From assembly GCA_007618135.1 (NCBI GenBank), contig PHFX01000013.1:1-43732 (forward strand): a stretch of DNA of 43,732 bases, read 5' to 3'. Origin of the DNA: Candidatus Brocadia sp. WS118 (lineage in GTDB: Bacteria; Planctomycetota; Brocadiia; Brocadiales; Brocadiaceae). Position numbers and translations under genes: made by a program. The notes under the pieces were generated by a model. It saw only the letters and a list, made by a program, of their open reading frames with translations, was not told the DNA's origin and did not search any database. This document shows, piece by piece, positions 34,266 through 42,609 of this stretch; the stretch's first letter is position 1; every line of letters begins with the position of its first letter.

Positions 34266-34578
34266 TGATGAGAATCTGGTACAGGCAGTCTGGGAAAAAG
34301 GACGAGGGATGCTGGAGCAAGATACATCCGAGTGGCGCAAGGACCAATGTGGCGCGTGGATAAACCGGCAACAATATAATAATGTGAAGTCAGAATATGG
34401 TTGGAAGATCGTAAATGTTAAGCCAGGCAGTCCAGATTCCCTGGAAAACCTGCAGCCATTTCACTGGAATAATGATTTCGATATTGCAAACGATAAGCCA
34501 CACTGCAGGGTCACGGCGGACCGAACTGGATTGTTGCCCACTCAAGACATCGATATGCCGCACAATACCAGCGCTTGA
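34266..34578 (+). pseudogene. 3' part of a small HNH-like gene, with degenerate active site
   Basis: The frame reads DENLVQAVWEKGRGMLEQDT, WRKDQCGAWINRQQYNN, SEYGWKIVNVKPG, SLENLQPFHWNNDFDIAN and CRVTAD. This is the layout of small HNH-type nucleases (WEIDHI, then LSNLRPLQWxNN). Here the IDH motif is replaced by IVN, so the catalytic histidine appears lost. The 5' end is removed by the Tn3-family element. An ATG at 34309 could still give an 89-residue product, but activity as a nuclease is unlikely. Confidence 0.6.
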
Positions 34579-34581
34579 TCT

Positions 34582-34605
34582 ACCAGTATATGGCTGGTTT
34601 TATTG
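34582..34605 (+). terminator. small terminator after the HNH-like gene
   Basis: A 5-bp stem, ACCAG (34582-34586) with CTGGT (34594-34598), is followed by TTTATT. It starts 4 bp after the stop codon. The stem is short, so it is weak. Confidence 0.45.
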
Positions 34606-34617
34606 ATACGGAAGCTT

Positions 34618-34665
34618 GCAGGGTGCTAAATCGAAAAAAGAAATAATTTCTTCTACACACCCTGC
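34618..34665 (-). terminator. hairpin downstream of the urea-transporter cluster
   Basis: GCAGGGTG (34618-34625) pairs perfectly with CACCCTGC (34658-34665), with an inner GAAAAAAGAAAT/ATTTCTTC pairing. It lies 27 bp past the end of the minus-strand cluster and may stop its transcript or transcripts coming from the other side. There is no clear T-run. Confidence 0.5.
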
Positions 34666-34691
34666 TAACATAAGTTGGCAGCAAAAGGAGA

Positions 34692-35324
34692 TTAATCAAT
34701 TATTCGTCTAAAATTATAAAAAGAGACAGCTGCTGCGCAAAGCAGAAGTAAAGGCCAGAACTGAACGATGCCTTCGTACCATCGCGAACCTACGGTGATC
34801 GGAATTACTAATCTAAAATCCAGCTGATTCTCATCTACGCCAGAAAGATGAAGCACGTATTCTCCCGGTTCATCAACGTGAATCTCAAGAGAAATACTGC
34901 CTGAATGATAATTTTTTGCGGGAATTGAAAAAAGCGCTTTCCCCAATTTGCCATCAGCCTCCCTGAACAGGCTGAGTGCCACCGATCGCTCACGTACGGA
35001 AACAGGATACAGTAAGTCAATGGTGATACTGAGTATGCCTGGGCTGGGTACTTTTCCACATAAAATGGGAACAGACATTGCACTTAAGGCATCCTGCGGT
35101 ATTTCATAGTCTTTAGGAATAAAATAGGCAGAATAACCAATTAACAATGTATCAGACTCAATTGTGCAAGTACCACCACGAAACCCTTTTGGGTATGTTT
35201 CCGACATGTCGCCTTGAGAACTTACGTGGAACTGCATTCCAATCAGAATAATGACCATTAGCGTACTGATAGCAATCATAAGACGCCGGGTATGTATCGA
35301 TAAATTTTGCCAGATTGCAGTCAT
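34692..35324 (-). CDS. membrane-anchored protein of unknown function, downstream of the urea transporter gene
   Basis: I do not recognise this 210-residue protein. One hydrophobic segment lies near residues 14-30 (RLMIAISTLMVIILIGMQF) and another near 186-203 (GIVQFWPLLLLCAAAVSFYNFRR). About 150 residues between them are probably periplasmic. That region looks beta-rich (SISLEIHVDEPGEYVLHLSG, then QLDFRLVIPITVG) and has two cysteines (GGTCTI and PILCGK) that could form a disulfide. It lies 49 bp after the transporter gene on the same strand and is likely co-transcribed. A role with urea transport is only suggested by this. Confidence 0.7.
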   Translation of the reverse strand: MTAIWQNLSIHTRRLMIAISTLMVIILIGMQFHVSSQGDMSETYPKGFRGGTCTIESDTLLIGYSAYFIPKDYEIPQDALSAMSVPILCGKVPSPGILSITIDLLYPVSVRERSVALSLFREADGKLGKALFSIPAKNYHSGSISLEIHVDEPGEYVLHLSGVDENQLDFRLVIPITVGSRWYEGIVQFWPLLLLCAAAVSFYNFRRIID

Positions 35325-35373
35325 AAACTCCTCCTTGGAAATGTTTGCTGGGATCGAAAAGGGGATAATTTGC

Positions 35374-36333
35374 TTAACTCATTGCTGCCGAAAACCAGTA
35401 TCTGGATTTACTCGCAATAAACAGGACTACCCATAAGGTAAGAATAAAGGGAGATGCCAGAACAGGCAGGCCCATGGGTGTCAGTAGACTAGATAATACT
35501 GCCTGGCACAGCACGGCCAGAATACCGGCCAGGATCGCCAGCAAGGCGCTTTTGGCACTGGGCTCGAGAAAAACCCAGCCGATTGCAATCATGACCAGGG
35601 CCGGATTGAATCCATAGAGTCCCGCCTCGATAGCACTTGCATGGACGCCGAGTATTGCGGGTACGACAACCCCGATGAAAGCGCCGCCAATCACCATCAG
35701 CGCGCCGCGCAGGGAGGCGATGGCAATTCCGGTAAGAAGCATGCCGCCGGCAAGCGTATTGTCGGTAAAGATAACCTGGCCTATGCCTCTTGCCAGTGCA
35801 GTGAACCATGTTTCCAGAGGGAGGGTACCTATATCCATGACGGCTAACTGCATGCTTGCTGCGGGTAACGCTGGGCCAAGTGCGTAGCTGTCGAAGGCGT
35901 AGATCGTTACCAGAAATACCCAGCTGACCAGGACAAATGGTGAAGTTGCGGCTGGCATGTTAAAGAGCTGGAGCATTCTGGTCAGAACTGCCCACATGAG
36001 GCTCGACAGCATGGATGCCAATACAATATAGAGCCAGAGCTGGGGCGTATGTTCAAGAAATATTGAGAGGCAGGCGCCTGACAGCACACCGTTGAAGCCA
36101 TATAATCCTGCTTCGATATCGGCTTTGCAGAATCTGCAGGCATGAGCAGTCACAGTGCTGCTGATCAAGCCAACGGTTGCAGCCAGCCCTGTGATCGTTC
36201 CGCCTGCGTAGAATGCCGCCAGTACGATCAATCCTGTGACGGCGTTGTTACAGAAAACGACCTGTCCGGCACCCCTCAGCAAAATGCGTAGAGGTGTGGG
36301 TATCCTCTTGTCCAAATTTAATGACCAGTTCAA
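35374..36333 (-). CDS. urea transporter, UT family
   Basis: This 319-residue inner-membrane protein is made of two similar halves, as in the UT family. Each half has a GxGQVxFxxN start (LLRGAGQVVFCNNAVTG and LARGIGQVIFTDNTLAG), a LYGFN motif (AGLYGFNGVLSG and AGLYGFNPALVM) and a P-x-x-x-SPF motif (MPAATSPFVLVSW and LPVLASPFILTLW). About ten membrane segments are present. UT proteins form a urea channel, and in ammonia oxidisers they bring urea to urease. The tetR gene lies 15 bp upstream on the same strand, so both may share a transcript. Confidence 0.92.
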   Translation of the reverse strand: MNWSLNLDKRIPTPLRILLRGAGQVVFCNNAVTGLIVLAAFYAGGTITGLAATVGLISSTVTAHACRFCKADIEAGLYGFNGVLSGACLSIFLEHTPQLWLYIVLASMLSSLMWAVLTRMLQLFNMPAATSPFVLVSWVFLVTIYAFDSYALGPALPAASMQLAVMDIGTLPLETWFTALARGIGQVIFTDNTLAGGMLLTGIAIASLRGALMVIGGAFIGVVVPAILGVHASAIEAGLYGFNPALVMIAIGWVFLEPSAKSALLAILAGILAVLCQAVLSSLLTPMGLPVLASPFILTLWVVLFIASKSRYWFSAAMS

Positions 36334-36348
36334 GGTGGTGTTCCTCTT

Positions 36349-36987
36349 TTAAATTGAGTGCATCTTTGTTGCCTGATTGTTGGTGCAAGGGGCGCTGCGC
36401 AGGATGTCCTCTGCAGTCAGTCGTCCGATATGGGCGACTTCGCCATTGCCGGTCACCATCGCGGTTACGATGGTGCCATCGATCAGGAGGCTCAATTTCT
36501 TCGTGACCAATTCGGGATCCTGTATACCACTTTGCGCAACCATTGCTTGCAGCCTGGCATTGATTTTTTCGCCGTGCCGGTTGGCAATTTCCTGTATCCA
36601 ACTGTTACCCTTATCGTGCTCGGCGACCGCATTGATGAACACGCAGCCGTAAAAATCCTCGCTTTTGAACCAGTTCTGCATCAGATCAAACAAGGCCAGG
36701 ATACGCTCAACGGGAGAGCAATGCATTTGCGGCAAATCCCGATCGAACCAGCGAAACCAGATACTTGCTTCAGCCTCGAATACTGCCTTGAGCAAGTTTT
36801 CTTTCGAGCCGAAATGCAGATACAGCGTGCGGCGGGATACGCCTGATTCTTCGATAATTCTGGCGATGCCCGTGGCATGTATGCCTTCCTTGCAAAACAG
36901 GCGGCAGGCCGTCTGCAGCAATTTTCTTTTATTGGTTTCTTTCCGTGAATGATGTCTGGGTCGTGCCTGCGTTCCGGTGTCTAACAT
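36349..36987 (-). CDS. TetR-family transcriptional regulator
   Basis: This 212-residue regulator has an N-terminal helix-turn-helix (KLLQTACRLFCKEGIHATGIARIIEESGVSRRTLYLHFGSKENLLKAVFE, about residues 22-71), typical of TetR. A helical ligand-binding region follows. The gene is embedded in a run of minus-strand genes (osmC-like, monooxygenase, tetR, urea transporter), 15 bp before the transporter gene. It probably controls some or all of them in response to a small molecule, but the ligand cannot be named. Confidence 0.88.
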   Translation of the reverse strand: MLDTGTQARPRHHSRKETNKRKLLQTACRLFCKEGIHATGIARIIEESGVSRRTLYLHFGSKENLLKAVFEAEASIWFRWFDRDLPQMHCSPVERILALFDLMQNWFKSEDFYGCVFINAVAEHDKGNSWIQEIANRHGEKINARLQAMVAQSGIQDPELVTKKLSLLIDGTIVTAMVTGNGEVAHIGRLTAEDILRSAPCTNNQATKMHSI

Positions 36988-37049
36988 AGCAATGATCGAT
37001 TGGGTACTTCGCCTTCAGAGCGGCAGCGAAGCTTGATTGAAAATTTCCA

Positions 37050-38237
37050 TTATCGTCCCGCCGCCAATTGTTGTTTGATTTTTTTTGCGATTCTGCCAGC
37101 CTCGAGACGGATTTCCCGTAGCAGACCACTTAATGGGTTTACTTGCCCGATGAAGTAGAGGCGGGGGGCGTCCTTGAACTCCTGGTCGCCCGAAATAACC
37201 GATCTGTCATTCTCGTCGGTGATGCCTGGCACTTGAACCAGTTTGGAAATTCCGGTGCGAAAACCTGTGCCCGCGATGATGACATCGGGCTCCAGCGTCG
37301 TGAGTGAATGGGTGCTGCCGGGATCGGTTGTCAGCGTGCGCAGGACATGTACGGTTCGCCCGGTGATTTTCTGGATCGGACCAACGATTCTGATCCGGCC
37401 GGCCCGGACATCGTCCACGAAAGGACGATAGAGAATGGGTACGACATTGTTGATGGCGTATTGTTTGGAGAGTGGCAGGGTCGGATAGGGAAGACCATGC
37501 GCGCTCAGGTTGCCGATCATGCTGCGCTGCAGGAAGCTCAATATGCGATCCACGATAGTACCGGGCCAGTAGCGGGTCCATACGCCAATACCGATCAGTG
37601 GAATGCCATAAACGCTTTTAGGCAGGATATGCGGGGGCGTTCTGCCCGATACGGTGACATGACTGGCGTGTTCGGTCAGCCTGCTGGCAATTTCGGCGGC
37701 AGAATTGCCGGTGCCGATGACCAGCACATGCTTGCCGGAAAAATCTTGAGCGTTCTTGAATTTCGAGGAGTGAATGATCTCGCCGGGGAAAGTTTCCATG
37801 CCTTCCCATTTGGGTATGACTGGAATGCGGCACCCGCCAATGGCCATGACCACAGCGCGTGATTCAAAACGTTTGCCATCAATGCTGGTGATGATCCACA
37901 GGTCGCGGTCGGGATCGTAATTGACCTGTTTGATATCGATGTTTGTTTGTACTGTAAATCCTCCCCGCTCAGGGAAGGTCTCCAGCAGGCGCACCACTTC
38001 CTCGCGCGAAGGCCAGGAGCCGGCGGAGAGGGGAAATTTGCTGCCTGACAAGGCCGAGAAATAGCGGCCGGAATTCAGGCGTACGCCATCATAGTGATTG
38101 CGCCAGACATCCCCCACCGCAGCGGTGCGTTCCAGTACCAGCGGTTCCAGGCCCGCTCTGGCCAGCTCATAGGCGGCTGACAATCCTGCCGGGCCTGCGC
38201 CGACCACGGCTACATCGTGAATATCATTATTTTTCAT
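37050..38237 (-). CDS. flavin-dependent monooxygenase-like oxidoreductase
   Basis: This 395-residue enzyme has an FAD-binding GxGxxG motif (VVGAGPAGLSAAYEL, residues 11-25). The motif FPGEIIHSSKF, close to the flavin monooxygenase signature FxGxxxHxxxY/F, lies near 148. A second, NADPH-binding GxGxxG motif (VLVIGTGNSAAEIA) is near 170. The closing motif DVIIAGTGFRTGI is near 323. It resembles CzcO/YUCCA-like proteins, which oxidise N, S or carbonyl substrates with NADPH and O2; the substrate is unknown. It lies 62 bp before tetR and 85 bp after the OsmC-like gene, on the same strand. Confidence 0.88.
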   Translation of the reverse strand: MKNNDIHDVAVVGAGPAGLSAAYELARAGLEPLVLERTAAVGDVWRNHYDGVRLNSGRYFSALSGSKFPLSAGSWPSREEVVRLLETFPERGGFTVQTNIDIKQVNYDPDRDLWIITSIDGKRFESRAVVMAIGGCRIPVIPKWEGMETFPGEIIHSSKFKNAQDFSGKHVLVIGTGNSAAEIASRLTEHASHVTVSGRTPPHILPKSVYGIPLIGIGVWTRYWPGTIVDRILSFLQRSMIGNLSAHGLPYPTLPLSKQYAINNVVPILYRPFVDDVRAGRIRIVGPIQKITGRTVHVLRTLTTDPGSTHSLTTLEPDVIIAGTGFRTGISKLVQVPGITDENDRSVISGDQEFKDAPRLYFIGQVNPLSGLLREIRLEAGRIAKKIKQQLAAGR

Positions 38238-38322
38238 AGTTCACCTTGTTTGGTATGCAGTTATTCATGCTCAAAAATGCACGCGACTGGCTGCCATAAA
38301 TCCCGATGCGCGGATGAAGTAC

Positions 38323-38886
38323 TCAGGAAGCATGCGTTGCGGTTGCTTCAGCGTGGTGAACAATCTCGACATCGATCGGCACCGGTCGCATGATCGTGTC
38401 CGGGATGGGCGCGGTTGGAAATACTTTTTCCATTAGCGCGATGACCTTTTCTTCCGGGGCATCGGTCTGGATATCGACAACGATTTTGATATTTTCGTAA
38501 CCAGGCGTGCCTGCCTCCAGACCAAAGGCTGTCCGGAAATTGACTCGGCCCGAAACGTTCATGCGCAGGGATTCCACATGGATGCGGGCGGCTGATAAAG
38601 CGGCGATATAAGTATTGACCAGGCAAGCACCCACAGCTGCCAGCAGTAAATCTTCCGGTGTGGCGCCCATTTCTTCCCCGCCATAGCGTTTGGGTTCATC
38701 GGAAAGCACCACTTGGCCATCGGTGGTGTGCGTGGTGCTATGAAAGCCGCTGTCCCACTCAACTGTCGCCCGGTAGCCAGGGTTAGCGATATCGCCTTTG
38801 TCATCTGCTTTGATCGAATCGAGCGCTGCCCATATCCGTTTCAGGTCGAGTCCATTCACGATAATGTCGGTGGTTGAATTAATCAT
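38323..38886 (-). CDS. OsmC-family protein, single-cysteine variant
   Basis: This 187-residue protein shows the OsmC fold pattern: YRATVEWDSGFHSTTHTTDG, GATPEDLLLAAVGACLVNTYIAALSAARIHVESLRMNVSG, then PGYENIKIVVDI. OsmC/Ohr peroxidases use two cysteines. The first is present in VGACLVNTY, but the usual second one (HCPVSNTL region) is APIPDTIMRPVPI here, and no other cysteine exists in the protein. It therefore may not reduce peroxides in the usual way. It is the first gene of the minus-strand cluster. Confidence 0.85.
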   Translation of the reverse strand: MINSTTDIIVNGLDLKRIWAALDSIKADDKGDIANPGYRATVEWDSGFHSTTHTTDGQVVLSDEPKRYGGEEMGATPEDLLLAAVGACLVNTYIAALSAARIHVESLRMNVSGRVNFRTAFGLEAGTPGYENIKIVVDIQTDAPEEKVIALMEKVFPTAPIPDTIMRPVPIDVEIVHHAEATATHAS

Positions 38887-39166
38887 AGCTAAGTCTCCAT
38901 GATGAGCGCAGGTGGTGGAAATGAATTCCCCTTATCTGCCTGATAAAAATATTTTACTGATTGTCATTCTAGCACACTTATCGCAAAAAGTATACCGATC
39001 GTTCTCTTTTTAAATCCTCTTCTAAAACAGATGGATAGCCTAGAAAATTAGAAACCTGAGGCGCGCGAGGTGTGTTGATGAGCTATGAAGAAAGGCAGCA
39101 TGGTCGGTTGAGTTTTTCGGTGGTGTGATGATCAAAGAAGGCGCCAGTGCGAGACTGAACGAAACA
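38887..39166. other. non-coding interval upstream of the OsmC-like gene
   Basis: This would carry the promoter of the minus-strand cluster. I see no clear box pair, operator or gene in it. GGAGAC (complement of 38893-38898) is the ribosome binding site of the OsmC-like gene. Confidence 0.4.
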
Positions 39167-39262
39167 TCAGGTCGAGAATAAAGAAAAATAAAAGCGGTGA
39201 TTGGGATTCTTGCAAACAATAACCTCAATCGTTACTCTTATTTTTCTTGATTCGCGACCTGA
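39167..39262. repeat. REP-like inverted repeat
   Basis: Two 25-bp arms, 39167-39191 (TCAGGTCGAGAATAAAG and on) and 39238-39262, match at 23 of 25 positions when one is reversed, with 46 bp between. The outer end reads CGGGGTCAGGTCG. The GGGGTCAGGTC motif is common at REP-type palindromic elements mobilised by REP-associated tyrosine transposases. It holds no gene and is probably a small non-autonomous element. Confidence 0.7.
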
Positions 39263-39374
39263 CCCCGATATTGCGATACAAAAGCTCAAATCAATATGAA
39301 GCAGAGGCAGTAAAATGAGAAAAATTGCTTAATTGGTGTTCCTGGAATTTGTTGACTACGTCACCCACTACTCT

Positions 39375-40222
39375 TTAGAAGCTGTCTGGCAAAACGATTT
39401 CCATTAGAATCAAGGATTTTGATAACAAGCTAAGAGATGTCATACAAAACGGATATAAATAATGAGGAATGGAACTTGATAAAAAAGAGTTTGATCCTGT
39501 CAGCAAACGTGGCAATAGTCACAAACATAGCAAAAGAACCATTGTGAATGCCATTCTGTATGTTGTCAAAGGCGGTATCCAGTGGCGGCTGATGCCGAAC
39601 GATTTTCCTCCCTGGCAGACTGTTTACGATCATTTTAGCCGGTGGAACAAGCGTGGTGTCTGGGAGGAATGCCTGGATAAGTTGACGCTCTTTTCTCGTC
39701 AAAAAGCTGGACGCTGTGCCGTACCCAGTTATGGCATCATTGATGCACAAAGCGTGAAAACTCAGTACGCCAGCGAAGAACGAGGAATTGATGGTGGCAA
39801 AAAAGTTAAAGGTCACAAGCGGCATATCGTGGTAGACATTCTCGGTAATTTACTCCACGTCAAAGTTCATGCTGCCAATGTGAGCGATACCAAAAGCGCT
39901 TGTACAGTGCTGGAAGGTGTCATCGATAAATACCCTTCACTCAAAGCATTCTCAGGGGATGCCGGTTATCGAGGTACAGCAGTTGATTTCGTAGTTAATG
40001 GGCTAGGCCTGGCTTTGCACATTTCAGAGAAAATCGAAGGTAAATGGGCTGTTTTACCGAAGCGGTGGGTGGTCGAGCGCACGTTTTCCTGGCTTGGTAA
40101 CTTTCGCCGTTTATCCAAGGATTTCGAAATCTTGCCGGCTACTGCCGAAAACATGATTCGAATCGCCATGATGAAAATAACACTTGCAAAATGCGTCTAA
40201 TATTTTACCAGACAGCTTCTTA
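39375..40222 (+). mobile_element. IS5-family element, 842 bp, with TTA target duplication
   Basis: The element spans 39378-40219. Its ends are GAAGCTGTCTGGCAAAA and the near-perfect reverse (TTTTACCAGACAGCTTC), with one mismatch in 17. Both flanks carry TTA (39375-39377 and 40220-40222), the 3-bp TNA-type target duplication of the IS1031 group. It sits directly before the truncated sbcC reading frame. Confidence 0.92.
39437..40200 (+). CDS. IS5-family transposase, probably made by -1 frameshifting
   Basis: Frame 1 starts MSYKTDINNEEWNLIKK (39437) and meets the slippery heptamer A AAA AAG at 39481-39487. After a -1 shift the second frame reads EFDPVSKRGNSHKHSKRTIVN to the stop at 40200. The fused product of about 254 residues has normal IS5 length and contains YGIIDAQSVKT (first Asp), AFSGDAGYRG (second Asp) and RWVVERTFSWLGNFRRLSKDFE (Glu). 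Without the shift frame 1 stops at 39547. A second-frame ATG at 39469 could give a product lacking the N-terminus. Confidence 0.88.
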
Positions 40223-42294
40223 AAGTGCAAGAAAAACGTTCCGAGGCCCAAAAAACTCTGGAACTTGTTGACAGTTATCTCAAGGAGCATGCACAGGATG
40301 AATGGCTGATCAGCGGTCTGGCCGGTGTTGAAGAACAATTGGATGGCCTGCTTTCCAAGCAAAAAGAAATCGTTCAAGAAGAGGCCAATCAAGAAAAAGC
40401 CGTGACGACTCTGGAACGGGTGACAAAATCACTTGATGACTGCCAGAAGCAATGCCGCACTCGGAAGCAGGAGCTGGACGACGCATCAATAAGGCTTCAG
40501 CAAGGTAAAGATGCATTAAGCCAGTTGCTGGGGGATCGGCTGTTGCGTGAATACCGCACCGAGAAAGAAACTCTGCTTCGTGAAATGGCCTTCCTGACGA
40601 AAATAGCGGAGCTTGAAGACCACCGGGCCAAATTGGAAGATGGCAAACCCTGTCCACTCTGTGGTGCGACAGAGCACCCATTCGCGGAAGGCAATGTTCC
40701 CGTTCCCGATGAAACCGAACAGAAGATTAAAGCACTCACCAAACTGATCAGCAAGGCTGAGGATCAGGAAGCCGCTATCAAGAAACTTGAAGAAGCTGAG
40801 GTCACGGCCCGTAAGAATCTGACGGAGGGTGAAAAGCAGGAGACAGCAGCGGCTAATGACAAGAAGGCTGCCGAGAAATCCTTTGCCGAGGTGAAGGAAG
40901 GTCTGGAAAAACTCCGTGCTGATTTTACCGCACGCAGGCAGGCCGTCTCTGCCAAACTCCTGCTGCTTGGCATCACGGAAATCCCCGAGATGCAAGTTTC
41001 ATCACTGCTTGAGTCACTCAGAGCACGGCTGAATGCATGGCAGGCCCAGGTTAAGAAAAAAGCTGAAATCGAGAAACAGATTGCAGATCTCGACAGTGAG
41101 ATGAAGCGTCTAGATGCGGTCATTGAAACCCAAAGTACCACCCTGGCCGAAAAGCGGGAACGCCTAGAGACCTTGAAAAAGGATCACACCATCGGGAGTG
41201 ACGAGCGGAAAGCATTGTACGGTGATAAAAATCCCGACAATGAGGAGCTCCGCTTGAACAAGACCGTTTCTGATGCCGAAGATGCCGAAAAGAAAGCCAG
41301 AGATCGGCACAATGAACTGCACCAAAGATGGAACACCGCAAAGACCCATATTGAATCTTTGAAAAAGCGCATCGACCAGAGAGAACCAGAACTGAGAAAG
41401 TTGGAAATTGAATTTTCCACAGCGCTTGCGCCTGCGGGCTTTTCAGATGAGGTACAGTTTTTGGAGGCCAGACTGACCGCTGAGCAGAGGGATGAGCTGT
41501 CTACGAAAGCAAAGAAACTGGACGACAACCAAACAGATCTCAAGGCCAGACAAAAAGATAGAGAAACACGTTTGGCCACAGAAATTGCCAAAATGGTTAC
41601 CAACAAATCTCTTGAGGAGATGGAACCGCAATTCAAAAAGTACGAAGATTCTCTGAAAGATCTGCGGAATATCATTGCCGGTCTCAAGCACAAGCTGAGT
41701 GAAAATACAGCAGCCAAAGAGCGGATAAAAGCAAAGCAAACGGCTATTGAGGCCCAGAAAAAAGAGTGCCATCGATGGGAAAATCTGCACGAATTGATCG
41801 GCTCCGCAGACGGAAAGAAATACCGCAATTTTGCCCAAGGGCTGACTTTCGAAATGATGATTGGCCATGCCAACCGGCAACTGCAGAAAATGACCGACCG
41901 CTACTTGCTGGTCCGTGATGATGCACAGCCGCTGGAACTCAACGTGGTTGACAATTACCAAGCGGGTGAGATTCGGTCCACGAAGAACCTTTCCGGTGGT
42001 GAGAGCTTTATCGTCAGCCTATCGCTGGCACTGGGGTTGTCCCACATGGCCAGCAAGAATGTCCGTGTGGATTCACTATTTCTGGATGAAGGCTTCGGCA
42101 CGCTGGACGAGGAAGCCCTCGACACCGCTCTGGAAACCCTTGCGGGTCTGCAGCAGGACGGTAAGCTAATCGGTGTTATTTCGCACGTACCAGCCCTAAA
42201 GGAGCGGATTAGCACCCAGATCCAGGTAACGCCTCAAACTGGAGGCAGGAGCCAGATATCCGGTCCTGGATGTTGTCGTAACGGATCTGTCTAG
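40223..42294 (+). pseudogene. sbcC: sbcC, 5'-truncated
   Basis: The frame encodes about 690 C-terminal residues of the SbcC nuclease subunit, which works with SbcD on hairpins and breaks (E. coli SbcC has 1048). Visible are long coiled coils and the zinc-hook CPLC at 40651-40662. The C-terminal ATPase half shows LSGGESFIVSLSLALGLS near 41992 and LFLDEGFGTLDEEALDTAL near 42080, then VISHVPALKER. The N-terminal ATPase half with Walker A is missing. The frame upstream of the IS meets a TGA at 39353, so the 5' loss predates or accompanied the IS insertion. It is likely inactive. Confidence 0.9.
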
Positions 42295-42339
42295 CGGAGC
42301 TGAAATTTCAAGAAGATGATTAAGAATAAGGAGACATGA

Positions 42340-42420
42340 ATGAACAAAAAAATCAGCGGCGCAGAGTATCCTCTTTCGAAAATATTCAGCTCCGACTTTG
42401 ACAACACGTATCACATCTGA
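42340..42420 (+). pseudogene. 5' remnant of a DUF262 (GmrS-type) gene
   Basis: After a strong AAGGAG site the frame reads MNKKISGAEYPLSKIFSSDFD and then NTYHI and stop. The first 21 residues look like the start of DUF262 proteins, which continue with a (I/V)PxYQRPYxW motif in GmrSD-type restriction enzymes. That continuation is absent, so the gene was cut near 42402. It follows sbcC by 45 bp, as if both came from one DNA-repair or defence cluster. Confidence 0.6.
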
Positions 42421-42435
42421 AACTAATTGATTTTA

Positions 42436-42500
42436 TGGTGCTGTTGAGAGGAGTCGAACCTCTGACCTACTGATTACGAATCAGCGCATTACATTACTGT
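42436..42500 (-). pseudogene. 3' part of a tRNA-Thr(CGT) gene
   Basis: On the minus strand the anticodon arm GCTGA-TTCGTAA-TCAGT has the anticodon CGT. The T arm is AGAGG-TTCGACT-CCTCT and the end CAACAGC-A-CCA includes an encoded CCA (42436-42438). The 5' acceptor half, which should read close to GCTGTTG, is missing, and the D arm is only weakly recognisable. The gene is therefore a fragment. Such 3' fragments often mark where an integrative element once joined a tRNA gene. Confidence 0.8.
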
Positions 42501-42609
42501 AGTACCCGATTACCAGGACATGTGAATCATTTCTGAAAAAAGATAAGCAATTCTAGCCTATATCTTTTTATCGCGTGGCACTGGTGTAGCACCATGCTTT
42601 ATTTTATAT

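Noticed and set aside
36248-36987. Several alternative frames over tetR
   Set aside because: Only the 212-residue frame shows a known fold (TetR helix-turn-helix); the others are shadows.
42424-42520. Intact tRNA-Thr gene
   Set aside because: The anticodon and T arms fit, but no 5' acceptor half complementary to CAACAGC is present and the D arm is poor.
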